This document shows, in pieces, positions 1 through 9,305 of a DNA stretch of 64,000 bases; the stretch's first letter is position 1, and the number at the start of each line of letters is the position of its first letter. Made by a program: the position numbers and the translations under genes. This DNA comes from Paraburkholderia mimosarum LMG 23256 = NBRC 106338 (GTDB lineage Bacteria; Pseudomonadota; Gammaproteobacteria; Burkholderiales; Burkholderiaceae), in NCBI RefSeq assembly GCF_000739815.1, contig NZ_BBJJ01000009.1, forward strand, positions 124,001 through 188,000, given 5' to 3'. Under the pieces are notes generated by a model. That model did not search any database. It had not been told where the DNA came from and saw only the letters and a program-made list of their open reading frames with translations.

Positions 1-442
1 GCCGGATACCGGCGGTCGAGGCGATGTTGACGAACGCGCCGCCGCCGCGCTCCCGGAAGTGCGGCACGAACGCGCGCACGCTCCAGTAGAGCCCCTTCAC
101 GTTGACGGCGTAGACGCGGTCGAATTCGGCTTCGCTCACTTCGAGCACGGGCTTGTTGCGATGCGTGGTGCCCGCGTTGTTGACGACGACCTGCACGCTG
201 CCGAAGTCATCGATGGCCGCTTCGCGCAGCGCGTGCCAGTCGGCCTCGCGCGTGATGTCGCCCTGCACGGCAATCGCCTTGCCGCCCGCGAGCGCGATCT
301 CGCTCGCGACGCGTTCGGCCGCCTCGCCGTTCAGATCGTTGATCACGACGTTCGCGCCTTCGCGCGCGTAGGTCTTTGCAATGCCTTCGCCGAAGCCCGA
401 ACCGGCGCCCGTCACGACGGCCGTCTTGCCTTTGAGTCGCAT
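1..442 (-). CDS. SDR family NAD(P)-dependent oxidoreductase, 3' end cut by window edge
   Basis: A short-chain dehydrogenase/reductase that reads leftwards and runs off the window, so only about 147 N-terminal residues are visible. It starts with MRLKGKTAVVTGAGSGFGEG, which contains the Gly-rich TGxxxGxG cofactor motif, and has the NNAG motif in the middle. A Ser in IASTAG near the edge fits the catalytic serine. The YxxxK part lies outside. The start lies 42 bp after the aldehyde dehydrogenase stop on the same strand, so the two are probably one operon oxidising an alcohol or aldehyde substrate. SDR specificity cannot be read from sequence, and 3-oxoacyl-ACP reductase-like annotation is equally possible. 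Confidence 0.85.
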   Translation of the reverse strand, partial: MRLKGKTAVVTGAGSGFGEGIAKTYAREGANVVINDLNGEAAERVASEIALAGGKAIAVQGDITREADWHALREAAIDDFGSVQVVVNNAGTTHRNKPVLEVSEAEFDRVYAVNVKGLYWSVRAFVPHFRERGGGAFVNIASTAGIR

Positions 443-484
443 GGTGTCTCCGTTTGTTTATCGGTTTTCTGACTGCGCGTGGGT

Positions 485-1924
485 TCAGCCGTGCCGGATC
501 GCAATGGTCTTCAGCACCGTGAAGCCATAGAGCGCCTCGAAGCCTTTCTCGCGCCCGTGCCCCGAATGCCGCGTGCCGCCGAACGGCAATTCCACGCCGC
601 CGCCCGCGCCATAGTTGTTGATGAAGACCTGCCCCGCGCGCACGCGCCGCGCGAGGCGCAACTGGCGCGCGCCGTCGCGCGTCCATATCCCTGCCACGAG
701 GCCGTAGGGCGTGCCGTTGGCGAGCGCGAGCGCTTCTTCCTCGCCCTCGAAGGGCATGGCCGCGAGCACCGGGCCGAACACCTCTTCCTGCGCGAGGCGG
801 CTTTGCGGCGGCACGTCGCGCAACAGCGTCGGGACCTGGTAGAAGCCGCCGCTGGGCGCGTCGGCTTCGAGCGTGCCGCTTGCCGCCGTCGCGATGCGGC
901 TCGCGGTGGCCTCGTCGAGGAAAGCGCGCACGCGCTGGCGCTGCTTGTCGTTGATGAGCGGGCCGCAGTCGAGATCGGCGCTGGCCGGTCCCACGCGCAG
1001 CTTGCCGAACGCCGCGGCAAGCCGGTCAAGCAGCGGCTCGTAGGCGCCGCGCTCGATCAGCACGCGGCTGCCCGCCGAGCACGTCTGCCCCGCGTTCTGC
1101 ACGATCGCGGCAACGAGCACGGGCAGCGCGGCGTCGAGATCCGCATCGGCGAAGACGATTTGCGGCGATTTGCCGCCCAGTTCCAACGTGACGGGCACGT
1201 GATGCTCGGCGGCCATCTGCGCGACGAGCTTGCCCGTTTGCGGCGAACCCGTGAACGAGATGTGGTCGATGCCGGGATGCGCGCAAAGCGCCGCGCCGGC
1301 CTCGTGTCCGAGCCCGGTCACGATATTGAGCGCGCCGGCGGGCAGCCCGGCTTCGCGCGCCAGTTCGGCCACGCGCAAGAGCGACACGCAGGCGTCCTCG
1401 GCGGGCTTCACCACGCAGGCGTTGCCGGCGGCGAGCGCCGCGCCCACGCTGCGGCCGAAGATCTGCATGGGGTAGTTCCAGGGCACGATGTGGGCCGTCA
1501 CCCCGTGCGGCTCGCGCACCGTCAGCACCGTATAGCCGGCCTGGTAGGGCAGCGTTTCGCCGTGCAGCTTGTCGGCGGCGCCCGCGTAGAACTCGAAGTA
1601 GCGCGCGAGCGCGGCGGCGTCGGCGCGCGCCTGTTTGAGCGGCTTGCCGGTGTCGCGCGCTTCGAGCTGCGCGAGTGCTTCCTTGTGCTGGCCGACGAGG
1701 CCCGAGAGCGCGAACAGCAGCCGCCCGCGTTCGGCGGCGCTCAGTGCGCCCCAGGCGCCGTCGAAGGCTTTGCGCGCCGCGCTCACGGCTGCGTCGATGT
1801 CGGTTGCATTGCCGCGCGCGAGTCGCGCGAAGGGCTGGCCCGTGGAGGGATCGATCGCGGCGAGTGTCTCGCCGCTGGCGGGCGATTGCCACTCGCCGCC
1901 GATGAAGTGCTTCGCTTCTTCCAT
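485..1924 (-). CDS. Aldehyde dehydrogenase family protein
   Basis: A 479-residue NAD(P)-dependent aldehyde dehydrogenase that oxidises an aldehyde to the acid. Visible motifs are PWNYP (Asn150), LELGGKSP with the general base Glu248, and GQTCSAGSR with the nucleophile Cys282. The later EEVFGPV block is also present. The family is usually about 480-500 residues, so it is full length. The ATG at 1924 was chosen because a GCGAGG element precedes it and upstream in-frame residues look non-coding. It resembles betaine-aldehyde or gamma-aminobutyraldehyde dehydrogenases, but the substrate is not determinable. It is followed directly by an SDR gene, which suggests a two-step oxidation pathway. Confidence 0.9.
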   Translation of the reverse strand: MEEAKHFIGGEWQSPASGETLAAIDPSTGQPFARLARGNATDIDAAVSAARKAFDGAWGALSAAERGRLLFALSGLVGQHKEALAQLEARDTGKPLKQARADAAALARYFEFYAGAADKLHGETLPYQAGYTVLTVREPHGVTAHIVPWNYPMQIFGRSVGAALAAGNACVVKPAEDACVSLLRVAELAREAGLPAGALNIVTGLGHEAGAALCAHPGIDHISFTGSPQTGKLVAQMAAEHHVPVTLELGGKSPQIVFADADLDAALPVLVAAIVQNAGQTCSAGSRVLIERGAYEPLLDRLAAAFGKLRVGPASADLDCGPLINDKQRQRVRAFLDEATASRIATAASGTLEADAPSGGFYQVPTLLRDVPPQSRLAQEEVFGPVLAAMPFEGEEEALALANGTPYGLVAGIWTRDGARQLRLARRVRAGQVFINNYGAGGGVELPFGGTRHSGHGREKGFEALYGFTVLKTIAIRHG

Positions 1925-2266
1925 GCATGCGCCTCGCAAATGGGGAGTCAAACGAGGGAAAGAAAACGCACAACGGGAAATGCCGCGCAGGCGTGCCTGG
2001 CATGCTTCGATGGAGGCTCGCGCTGACTGTCTCATTATCGCGCCATCCCAGCCGCGCCGCGCAGGAATTCAGCGGGCGCTTCATCCGCGTGCGGGAAAGC
2101 CCTGGGCCAGACTGCCGGCCGCCCTGGCCGATTGGCTATAATGGACGCCAACTTCTTACGTCCGGTTACGCGCCGGAGCGTCGTGCGCGGTGTGCTTCCC
2201 AATGCGCCCACGCCGCGCCCCACGCGTGCGCCGTCGCTTTTTTTCCCTTCTCAACAGAGAGCGCTC
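1925..2266. other. Intergenic region between divergent ALDH and ppa
   Basis: This gap holds the divergent promoters of the aldehyde dehydrogenase and ppa genes. A perfect TATAAT is present on the plus strand at 2137-2142. I see no small gene with a convincing ribosome binding site. Confidence 0.5.
2137..2142 (+). promoter_or_regulatory. Putative -10 box of ppa
   Basis: A perfect TATAAT lies 124 bp before the ppa start codon. No good TTGACA-like -35 sits at 16-18 bp, although the sequence just upstream (TTGGC) contributes a TG near the extended -10 position. The assignment to ppa is by position only. Confidence 0.45.
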
Positions 2267-2794
2267 ATGAGCTTCGCAAATGTCCCCGCCGGCAAGGATC
2301 TGCCGCAAGACTTCAACGTGATCATCGAGATTCCCGCGCAAAGCGATCCGGTGAAATACGAAGCCGACAAGGACCTGGGCCTGCTCGTCGTCGACCGTTT
2401 CGTCGGCACGGGCATGCGCTATCCCGTGAACTACGGCTTCATTCCGCAGACGCTCTCCGGCGACGGCGACCCGGTCGACGTGCTCGTGATCACGCCGTTC
2501 CCGCTGCTGGCCGGCTCCGTCGTGCGTTCGCGCGCGCTCGGCATGCTGCAGATGACCGACGAGTCGGGCGTCGACGCGAAGCTGATCGCGGTCCCGCACG
2601 ACAAGGTCTGCCCGATGACGGCCAACCTCAAGACGCTCGACGACGTGCCCGAGTACCTGAAGGACCAGATCAAGCACTTCTTCGAGAACTACAAGGCGCT
2701 CGAAAAGGGCAAGTGGGTCAAGGTCGATGGCTGGGTCGGCATCGAAGCCGCCCACAAGGAAATCAGCGAAGGCGTCGCGAACTTCAAGAAGTAA
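2267..2794 (+). CDS. ppa: Inorganic pyrophosphatase
   Basis: A family I soluble pyrophosphatase of 175 residues, which hydrolyses PPi to two phosphates in the cytoplasm and pulls biosynthetic reactions forward. The length matches the E. coli enzyme. The signature DGDPVD (Asp66 to Asp71) that binds divalent metal is intact, and VNYGFIP precedes it. The ATG at 2267 follows GAGAG at a good distance and gives the canonical N terminus MSFANVPAGKDLPQDFNV. An in-frame ATG at 2132 overlaps the promoter and is rejected. A strong intrinsic terminator follows, so the gene is monocistronic. Confidence 0.97.
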   Translation: MSFANVPAGKDLPQDFNVIIEIPAQSDPVKYEADKDLGLLVVDRFVGTGMRYPVNYGFIPQTLSGDGDPVDVLVITPFPLLAGSVVRSRALGMLQMTDESGVDAKLIAVPHDKVCPMTANLKTLDDVPEYLKDQIKHFFENYKALEKGKWVKVDGWVGIEAAHKEISEGVANFKK

Positions 2795-2820
2795 ATCGCG
2801 CGTTTTTCCTGCTGCAAAGA

Positions 2821-2853
2821 AACCGCACGTGCCGCGAGGCCGTGCGGTTTTTT
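2821..2853 (+). terminator. Rho-independent terminator of ppa
   Basis: An AACCGCACG / CGTGCGGTT stem with a short loop is followed by six T residues, 26 bp after the ppa stop. Confidence 0.85.
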
Positions 2854-2878
2854 CATGGGCTAATCTTCCCCGCCGGGT

Positions 2879-3010
2879 TCAGCCGACCTTGGCCACGTCG
2901 AACCGCTCTGGCCTGCGCGGAATGCCGAGCCGCGCGGGCATGTTCACGCCGCAGCCGTGCGCGTAGTTCAGGCCTACGGCGATCGCTCTCGCGCCGCTAC
3001 GTTTGCTCAT
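2879..3010 (-). CDS. Possible 43-residue protein coupled to the GIY-YIG gene
   Basis: A small open frame of 43 residues starting MSKRSGARAIAVG. Its ATG overlaps the TGA stop of the GIY-YIG gene as ATGA, the arrangement typical of translational coupling. The product is basic, has one Cys (Cys20) and no membrane segment, and I do not recognise it. The overlap could be chance in GC-rich DNA, so this is a tentative call. Confidence 0.3.
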   Translation of the reverse strand: MSKRSGARAIAVGLNYAHGCGVNMPARLGIPRRPERFDVAKVG

Positions 3011-3315
3011 GCTGGCGCCTGGGCTTCCGGCTCGGTGCTCGGGGGAGGTGGCAGCACCGATTCGATCGTCAGTGCGCCGGTCGCGAGCGCGCGCTTCTCC
3101 TGGGGGCGCAGGCGCTTGACCCAATACTCGGCGCTCGAAGCGCTCGCACGATCGGCAAACTCGAACTGCGCGAGCACCTGGACCGGCTTGCGCGAGCGCG
3201 TGTAGCGCGCGCCTGTGCCGGCGGCGTGCTGGGCGAAGCGCGCGGCGACGTCGATGGCAATGCCCGTGTAGACGCTGCCGTCGGCGCATTCGAGCAGATA
3301 GAGGTACCACGGCAT
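3007..3315 (-). CDS. GIY-YIG nuclease superfamily protein (UPF0213-like)
   Basis: A 102-residue single-domain GIY-YIG protein. The N terminus MPWYLYLLECADGSVYTG shows the WYxYLL and YTG strands that define the fold, and an Arg in the following helix (AARFAQH) fits the catalytic arginine. Members of this small family have a UvrC-like nuclease fold, but their in vivo role is unclear. The start at 3315 gives the conserved N terminus; an ATG at 3366 would add 17 unlikely residues. The C-terminal tail is Pro-rich. It lies 77 bp downstream of the FemAB-like gene on the same strand. Confidence 0.85.
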   Translation of the reverse strand: MPWYLYLLECADGSVYTGIAIDVAARFAQHAAGTGARYTRSRKPVQVLAQFEFADRASASSAEYWVKRLRPQEKRALATGALTIESVLPPPPSTEPEAQAPA

Positions 3316-3392
3316 GGTGCGGGAAGCGATGATGATCGATTTGGGCAGAGGCGTTTCAGGGAGCATCACGCACGTGCGTTCACACACTGCAT

Positions 3393-4565
3393 TCACGCGC
3401 GAAACGGATTGCGCTCGTTGAGCTCGTGCATATAGGCGTGAATATGGTTCGTCTCGCTTTCGAGAAAGCGCGCGATGGCGTCGGAGAACGCAGGATGCGC
3501 GAGCCAGTGCGCCGAGCGCGTGACCGTAGGCAGGAATCCACGGGCCATCTTGTGCTCGCCTTGCGCGCCGCCCTCGAACACGTCGAGTTTCTCTTCGATG
3601 CAGAATTCGAGCGGCTGATAGTACGCGGTCTCGAAGTGCAGACAGGGGACATGCTCGAGCGCGCCCCAGTAGCGGCCATAGAGCGTGCCGCCCAGGCCAT
3701 TCTCGCCGCGTTGCCAAACCACGAGCGAACTCGCGATCGGCTTGCCTTCGCGCTCCGCGATCACGAGCAGCAGATTCTCCGGCATCGTTTCGCCGATCAT
3801 GCGGAAGAAGTCGAGATTCAGATACGGCGACGAGAAATGCTCGCGGTACGTCTGCCGGTAGCAGCGGTTGAAGAAGCGCCATTCGGCGTCGCTGATGTCC
3901 TCGCCGCGCACGCGCCGCATCGTCACGCCCGCGTCGCGCACCTTGCGGCGCTCGGCGCGGATGTTCTTGCGCTTCTTCTGCTCGAGCGTGGAGAGGAAGT
4001 CCTCGAAGTCGCGGTAGCCGTCGTTGAGCCAATGAAACTGCACGCCCTCACGCAGCATCATGCCGAGGTCGGTCAGCGCCTCGGCGTCTTCCGCGGTCGG
4101 AAAGAGTACGTGCAGCGACGACACGTCGGCCTGCTCGGCGAACGCGAGCAGCGTCGCGGCCAGATGGCGGCGCGCGGCTTCGTCGGCGGCCATCAGGCGC
4201 GTGCCCTGCACGGGCGTGAACGGCACCGCGCACAGCAGCTTCGGGTAGTACTCGATGCCGTTGCGCTTGTAGGCGTCGGCCCATGCCCAGTCGAACACGT
4301 ACTCGCCGTACGAGTGGCCCTTGAGATACACCGGCGCGGCGGCGGCGAGACGGCCCGTGCGCGTATCGGTGAGCGTGACGAACTGCGCGGCCCAGCCCTC
4401 GTTCGGCGCCGCGCAGCGCGTGGCATCGAGGGCCGTGAGGAATTCGTGGCGCAAAAAGGGCGTCGGCTGCGCCTGGCGCGCGAGCAGCGCGTTCCATTCG
4501 GCGGCGTCGACCTCGGACGGTGACCCGAGGATGCCCGTGCGATAATCGAAATGTTCCTTGTTCAA
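3393..4565 (-). CDS. FemAB/GNAT-like acyltransferase, DUF482 (PF04339)
   Basis: A protein of about 390 residues of the DUF482 family, related to GNAT and FemAB acyltransferases and often labelled peptidoglycan biosynthesis protein. The C-terminal block FEGGAQGEHKMARGFLPT followed by SAHW is the family hallmark. Central parts such as YGRYWGA also fit. No signal peptide is seen, so it is cytoplasmic. I prefer the TTG at 4565, giving (M)NKEHFDYRTGIL, because residues upstream of it are Arg/Pro-rich and look non-coding. ATGs at 4643 and 4691 are alternatives. The acyl donor and acceptor are unknown. Confidence 0.8.
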   Translation of the reverse strand: MNKEHFDYRTGILGSPSEVDAAEWNALLARQAQPTPFLRHEFLTALDATRCAAPNEGWAAQFVTLTDTRTGRLAAAAPVYLKGHSYGEYVFDWAWADAYKRNGIEYYPKLLCAVPFTPVQGTRLMAADEAARRHLAATLLAFAEQADVSSLHVLFPTAEDAEALTDLGMMLREGVQFHWLNDGYRDFEDFLSTLEQKKRKNIRAERRKVRDAGVTMRRVRGEDISDAEWRFFNRCYRQTYREHFSSPYLNLDFFRMIGETMPENLLLVIAEREGKPIASSLVVWQRGENGLGGTLYGRYWGALEHVPCLHFETAYYQPLEFCIEEKLDVFEGGAQGEHKMARGFLPTVTRSAHWLAHPAFSDAIARFLESETNHIHAYMHELNERNPFRA

Positions 4566-4814
4566 CTTGCGTGCCCGTTGGCGTGGGAAGCGGTGAGGGT
4601 GCACACGGCGTGGTTCGAAGCGCCTGCCGCGGCAAACGGTCATGGTAAAGCAAACATCCCGTGCGGGTGAGGACCGCCGCGCCTCGTGCATCGGCGGCTG
4701 CCATGAAGGCGCAAGCCCGCCCGCAAGCCAGGCCCTAACCTTGGGCCAGAAAGCCAGGCCCGAACGTTCAGAGCGCGCTCTGCGCGCAGCGCGCCCGCCT
4801 CGAGGTTATCGAAA

Positions 4815-6917
4815 ATGAAAGAGCGCTTCTTCAATCTCTATACGCACGGCTTTGCGCGCGTGGCCGTAGGCGTACCCCGCTGCCGCGTGGCTGATCCGGC
4901 ATACAACGCGAGCGAGACGCTCGCGCTCGCGCGCGACGCCGCCGCGAAGGGCGCGGCGCTCGTCGCGTTCCCTGAGCTTGGCCTGTCGGCCTACACTTGC
5001 GACGACCTGTTCCATCAGCAAGCCCTGCTCGACGCCTGCGAGCGCGCGCTCGCGCAGGTCGTGGAAGCCTCGGCGGCGCTGCCGCTCGTGATGATCGTGG
5101 GCCTGCCGGTGCGAGCAGGCCATTCGCTCTTCAATTGCGCCGCCGTGGTGGCGGGCGGCCGCGTGGCGGGCGTCGTGCCGAAGAGCTTCCTGCCGAACTA
5201 CGGCGAATTCTACGAGCCGCGCCAGTTCAGCCCCGCCGATAGCGCGAGTGTCGATACGGTGCGCCTCGCCGGCGCCGACGTGCCGTTCGGTGCGTCGCTG
5301 TTGTTCGAGGTGCCGCAGGTCGCGGGGCTGCGCTTTCACGTGGAGATTTGCGAGGACGTCTGGGTGCCGGTTCCGCCGTCGTCGTTCGCGGCGCTCGCGG
5401 GCGCATCGGTGCTGGTGAATCTTTCGGCGTCCAACGTCGTGGTGGGCAAGGCGGGCTACCGGCAGCAGCTGGTTTCGCAGCAGTCGGCGCGCTGCCTCGC
5501 CGCGTATCTGTACACCTCGGCCGGCAAGGGCGAATCGACGACCGACATGGCCTGGGACGGGCAGGCGCTCGTCTGCGAAAACGGCGAACTGCTCGCGCAA
5601 TCGGAGCGGTTCTCCGACGACTCGCATCTCATCTTCGCCGATGTCGATCTCGCCCGTCTGCAACAGGAGCGCATCCGCCAGACCACGTTCGGCGATTCGA
5701 TTCGCCGTCACGCCGATGAAGTCGCGAAGTTTCGCGTGATCGCGTGCGAGCTTGCAGGCGAGGGCGCGTGGAAGCGCGAGACGCTCGCGCTGTCGCGCCG
5801 CGTGGAGCGCTTCCCCTACGTGCCGGCCGATCCGAAGCGCCGCGACGAGCGCTGCAACGAGGTCTACAACATCCAGGTGCAGGCGCTCGTGCAGCGGCTT
5901 TCGCAGGCGGGCATCAAGAAGGTGGTGATCGGCGTGTCGGGCGGGCTCGACTCCACGCACGCGCTGCTCGTGTGTGCGAAGGCGATGGACCGCCTTAACC
6001 TGCCGCGCGCGAACATCCTCGCGTACACCATGCCCGGTTTCGCCACGAGCGAGCGCACGCTGCGCCAGGCGCGCGAGCTGATGGCGCTCGTGGGCTGCAC
6101 GGCGCGCGAGATCGACATTCGCCAGAGCTGCATGCAGATGCTCGAGGACCTCGGCCATCCGTACTCGGAAGGCAAGGAGACCTATGACATCACCTTCGAG
6201 AACGTGCAAGCGGGCGAGCGCACGAATCACTTGTTCCGCCTCGCCAACTTCAATCACGCGATCGTGATCGGCACGGGCGATCTCTCGGAGCTCGCGCTCG
6301 GCTGGTGCACGTATGGCGTTGGCGATCACATGTCGCACTACAACGTGAACGCGAGCGTGCCGAAAACGCTCATCACGCATCTCGTGCGCTGGGTGGCCGA
6401 GACGGGCCAGATTGGCCGCAATGGCGAGAGCGGGCGCGACGTGCTGGAAGCGATTCTCGCCACCGACATCAGCCCCGAGCTGATTCCCGGCAAGTCCGAC
6501 GGCGCGCCGGAGCAGAAGACCGAGAGCACGATCGGGCCGTACGAGCTACAGGACTTCAACCTCTATTACACGCTGCGCTTTGGCTTCGCGCCTTCGAAGG
6601 TCGCGTTCCTCGCGCGCCACGCGTGGGGCGACCGCGAGGCGGGCGCGTGGCCCGAGAACGCCAGGGTCGCGCGCAATCAGTACGATCTCGCGGCGATCAA
6701 GCGCAATCTGCGCATCTTCGTCGACCGCTTCTTCCGCCAGAGCCAGTTCAAACGCAGCTGTATTCCGAACGCGCCGAAGGTCGGCTCGGGCGGCTCGCTC
6801 TCGCCGCGCGGCGACTGGCGTGCGCCCAGCGATTCGGAATCGGTGGTATGGCTCGCCGATCTGGAGCGTGTCCCGGATGAGGCGGCCGGGGCGCCTGCGG
6901 GCAAGCCCTCGGCGTGA
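4815..6917 (+). CDS. nadE: Glutamine-dependent NAD+ synthase
   Basis: A 700-residue two-domain enzyme that makes NAD+ from deamido-NAD+, ATP and glutamine, the last step of NAD biosynthesis. The N-terminal nitrilase-type glutaminase domain (about 1-310) carries the triad Glu54 (FPELGLSAY), Lys123 (VVPKSFLP) and Cys179 (EICEDVW). The C-terminal synthetase domain holds the PP-loop SGGLDS at 375-380. The length matches the long, tuberculosis-type NadE rather than the short ammonia-dependent form. The ATG at 4815 follows GAGG at about 9 bp. It is followed by glnB after 75 bp, a pairing that ties glutamine use to nitrogen sensing. Confidence 0.97.
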   Translation: MKERFFNLYTHGFARVAVGVPRCRVADPAYNASETLALARDAAAKGAALVAFPELGLSAYTCDDLFHQQALLDACERALAQVVEASAALPLVMIVGLPVRAGHSLFNCAAVVAGGRVAGVVPKSFLPNYGEFYEPRQFSPADSASVDTVRLAGADVPFGASLLFEVPQVAGLRFHVEICEDVWVPVPPSSFAALAGASVLVNLSASNVVVGKAGYRQQLVSQQSARCLAAYLYTSAGKGESTTDMAWDGQALVCENGELLAQSERFSDDSHLIFADVDLARLQQERIRQTTFGDSIRRHADEVAKFRVIACELAGEGAWKRETLALSRRVERFPYVPADPKRRDERCNEVYNIQVQALVQRLSQAGIKKVVIGVSGGLDSTHALLVCAKAMDRLNLPRANILAYTMPGFATSERTLRQARELMALVGCTAREIDIRQSCMQMLEDLGHPYSEGKETYDITFENVQAGERTNHLFRLANFNHAIVIGTGDLSELALGWCTYGVGDHMSHYNVNASVPKTLITHLVRWVAETGQIGRNGESGRDVLEAILATDISPELIPGKSDGAPEQKTESTIGPYELQDFNLYYTLRFGFAPSKVAFLARHAWGDREAGAWPENARVARNQYDLAAIKRNLRIFVDRFFRQSQFKRSCIPNAPKVGSGGSLSPRGDWRAPSDSESVVWLADLERVPDEAAGAPAGKPSA

Positions 6918-6968
6918 GCGCCGGCCGCGCAGCGTAGAATCCCATCAGGTTCCAAAATTTCCGACTGA

Positions 6969-7331
<363 letters not shown>

Positions 7332-7402
7332 CGGTGTCGGCCTGGCACTCCCGGGCCTGGAAGTACCCGAAGCAAAATACCGGAAGCACCCGAAGCCAAT
7401 AG

Positions 7403-7438
7403 AAAAAGGGGACGTCGCCGCTTGCGCGGCCCGTCCCC
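7403..7438 (-). terminator. Second of two tandem terminators after the porin gene
   Basis: Read on the minus strand, GGGGACG pairs with CGTCCCC around an inner GCCGC/GCGGC stem, and five T residues follow. It lies behind the first terminator and also faces the glnB end. Confidence 0.6.
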
Positions 7439-7443
7439 GGCAT

Positions 7444-7479
7444 AAAAAACGGTGCGATACCCTTTCGGACATCGCACCG
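7444..7479 (-). terminator. Rho-independent terminator of the porin gene
   Basis: On the minus strand a nine-base stem CGGTGCGAT / ATCGCACCG is followed by six T residues, 65 bp after the porin stop. Confidence 0.8.
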
Positions 7480-7543
7480 ATACGCGCCTCTCGCAGCAGC
7501 GTGAAAACTTCGATGTAGCTGTTCTGTCTACACTCGCTTCGAA

Positions 7544-8731
7544 TTAGAACGAGTGCTGGATACCTGCGTACACGCCGGTCTGGCTGTGGCCCGGAAGCGG
7601 GTTGCCCGTGCTCGCCGCCGTACCGAAGTTGTTGGCGTTCAGACCGAAGTTGGCCGCCTTGCTGTTCTGCACCGTGCCTGCCTGGATGTCGAGCAGCGTG
7701 CGCTTGGACAGGTTGTACGTACCGCCGATCGTGTACAGCGTGGCGTTGCCGCCGCCGTTGTTCGCGTTGACGTGATAGACCGCGGCGATCAGGGCTGCCG
7801 CCGGCGTCATTTGCCACGTCACACCGCCCCATTCGTGGTCGAGCGTGGTCGGCTGGCCGACGATCCCCGGGTTCATGCCCGAAGAACGGATGGCTTCGTA
7901 GCCGCCCTGCACCTTGAAGGAGCCGAGGAACAGGTTGAACATGGCCATGTAGTCGCGCGAGTACGCGAACACGCCGTTGCCATTTCCAGGGCTGCCGAGC
8001 GGCGTCGCAGTGCTGCCGTCGAGCCGGTTATAGACGCCGCCCAGTTGACCGCTGTTCGGATTGCGGATTTCGTCATACAGGCCGCGGATCTGGAACAACG
8101 AGCTCGTGTAGGTAAGTTGCAGACCGGCTTCGCGGCCCTGGCTCGTCGAGCCGTTGCCGTTCCAGTTCGTCGCGTTCGAGAACGCGTACTGGCCGTACAC
8201 GTCAAAGCCGTACCAGTTCGGCGACTGATACGAAATGTTGTTGCTCGATTGCGGCCAGTTGCGACCACGGACCATCGAAGCCGACGACCAGTTCGACTGA
8301 CCGAACGGGTCGAAGTCCCAAATGCCGTTGGAGATGAACAGCATGCGGCCTGCAAGCAGCGTACCGAACTGGTCGTTGGCTACGCCGATGGTCGCCCAGC
8401 GATTCCAGATCGAGCCGGCCGAGCCGAGCGAGCCGTTGGCGGTGCTGAAGCTGCCTTCCAGGTGGAACAGAACCTTGTTGCCGCCACCGATGTCTTCAAC
8501 GCCCTTCATGCCCCAGAGGCTCGTGCCCCAGTAGCCGCTTTCGAGCAGAACCTGGTGCGTGCCGTGGGTTGCATTGCCAAAATTGGGGCCCGGCGTGGTA
8601 TTGACGCCAGCACCGATGCCGTTCATATAGGCCACACCCATGTCGAGGCGGCCGTAGAGCGTCACGCTGCTTTGCGCATGTGCGATCACGCCAGCCGACA
8701 TCAATGCTGCGGCGAGCAAAGCTTTCTTCAT
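7544..8731 (-). CDS. Gram-negative porin (OmpC/OpcP-like)
   Basis: A 395-residue outer membrane trimeric porin of the Burkholderia type. A signal peptide MKKALLAAALMSAGVIAHA ends before QSSVTLYGRLDMG, the usual first strand of beta-proteobacterial porins. The protein ends in Phe (GIQHSF), the signal for BAM-dependent insertion. The ATG at 8731 has a strong GGAGGAG five bases upstream; an ATG at 8743 lies inside that site and is rejected. Two tandem terminators follow and an unusually AT-rich leader precedes it, so it is a highly expressed monocistronic gene by inference. Substrate range is not predictable. Confidence 0.93.
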   Translation of the reverse strand: MKKALLAAALMSAGVIAHAQSSVTLYGRLDMGVAYMNGIGAGVNTTPGPNFGNATHGTHQVLLESGYWGTSLWGMKGVEDIGGGNKVLFHLEGSFSTANGSLGSAGSIWNRWATIGVANDQFGTLLAGRMLFISNGIWDFDPFGQSNWSSASMVRGRNWPQSSNNISYQSPNWYGFDVYGQYAFSNATNWNGNGSTSQGREAGLQLTYTSSLFQIRGLYDEIRNPNSGQLGGVYNRLDGSTATPLGSPGNGNGVFAYSRDYMAMFNLFLGSFKVQGGYEAIRSSGMNPGIVGQPTTLDHEWGGVTWQMTPAAALIAAVYHVNANNGGGNATLYTIGGTYNLSKRTLLDIQAGTVQNSKAANFGLNANNFGTAASTGNPLPGHSQTGVYAGIQHSF

Positions 8732-9305
8732 CTTCTCCTCCATACCCTGTCAAAGAGTCAACCCTAAGTACTGCGAAAGACGTCCGTGCGCTTGGCGGCG
8801 CTGCGAACAGAAATCGTCGCGAGGGAGAGTTACCCCGAGGATCGGCGTACGGGCTGGTGCCGTTGCACGACCCGCACTGGGTCGTCTGCAATCCCCTGGT
8901 TGACTGGCATCTCCCGTTCTTTTTGAAGTGAAACTACTTTTAATGAACTTTGTTTTGCTACTTTGGTTACCAATTTAGCAAAAAAGGTCGGCGCTGGCGA
9001 ATTAATTCGTGCTCGGATGAACCGGTGTCGTCAAATTGCAATAAGGCCTTCCTGGATGGTGGTCAGAGAGGTACTACAAGTGGGTCGAAAGCCTTACGGA
9101 ATAAGGGATTCAGGCCGCTTGAATGGCAGGATTCAGGATTCCCACTATTGACGAGACCTTGCGCAAGGAGTAGCGGAAAAATATGACTGTTTCGGGCCAA
9201 CGGACGCTTTTACGAGGGCAGAAGAATAAAAAAGAAAAGGCGCCGTAGGCGCCTTGTAAGACTACTTTTACTACACGGTCTGATGACGACAACCCGCGGG
9301 TCGTC
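8732..9305. other. AT-rich intergenic region upstream of the porin gene
   Basis: The stretch is markedly richer in A and T than its surroundings, mainly at 8925-9010 and 9150-9300. It should hold the porin promoter on the minus strand and it contains the terminator of the amino acid transporter operon at its right end. I see no credible gene in it and cannot place a -35/-10 pair with confidence. Confidence 0.5.
9228..9255 (-). terminator. Rho-independent terminator of the amino acid ABC transporter operon
   Basis: On the minus strand AAGGCGCC TAC GGCGCCTT forms an eight-base stem followed by a T-rich run, 50 bp after the ATPase gene stop. Confidence 0.85.

Noticed and set aside
479..2026. 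Long open frame opposite the aldehyde dehydrogenase gene
   Set aside because: It is Arg/Ala/Gly-rich with no recognisable domain and lies antisense to a clear enzyme gene. GC-rich genes open such frames by chance.
4806..6380. Long open frame opposite nadE
   Set aside because: The product is His/Arg-rich without domain logic, and the plus strand encodes NAD synthase throughout.
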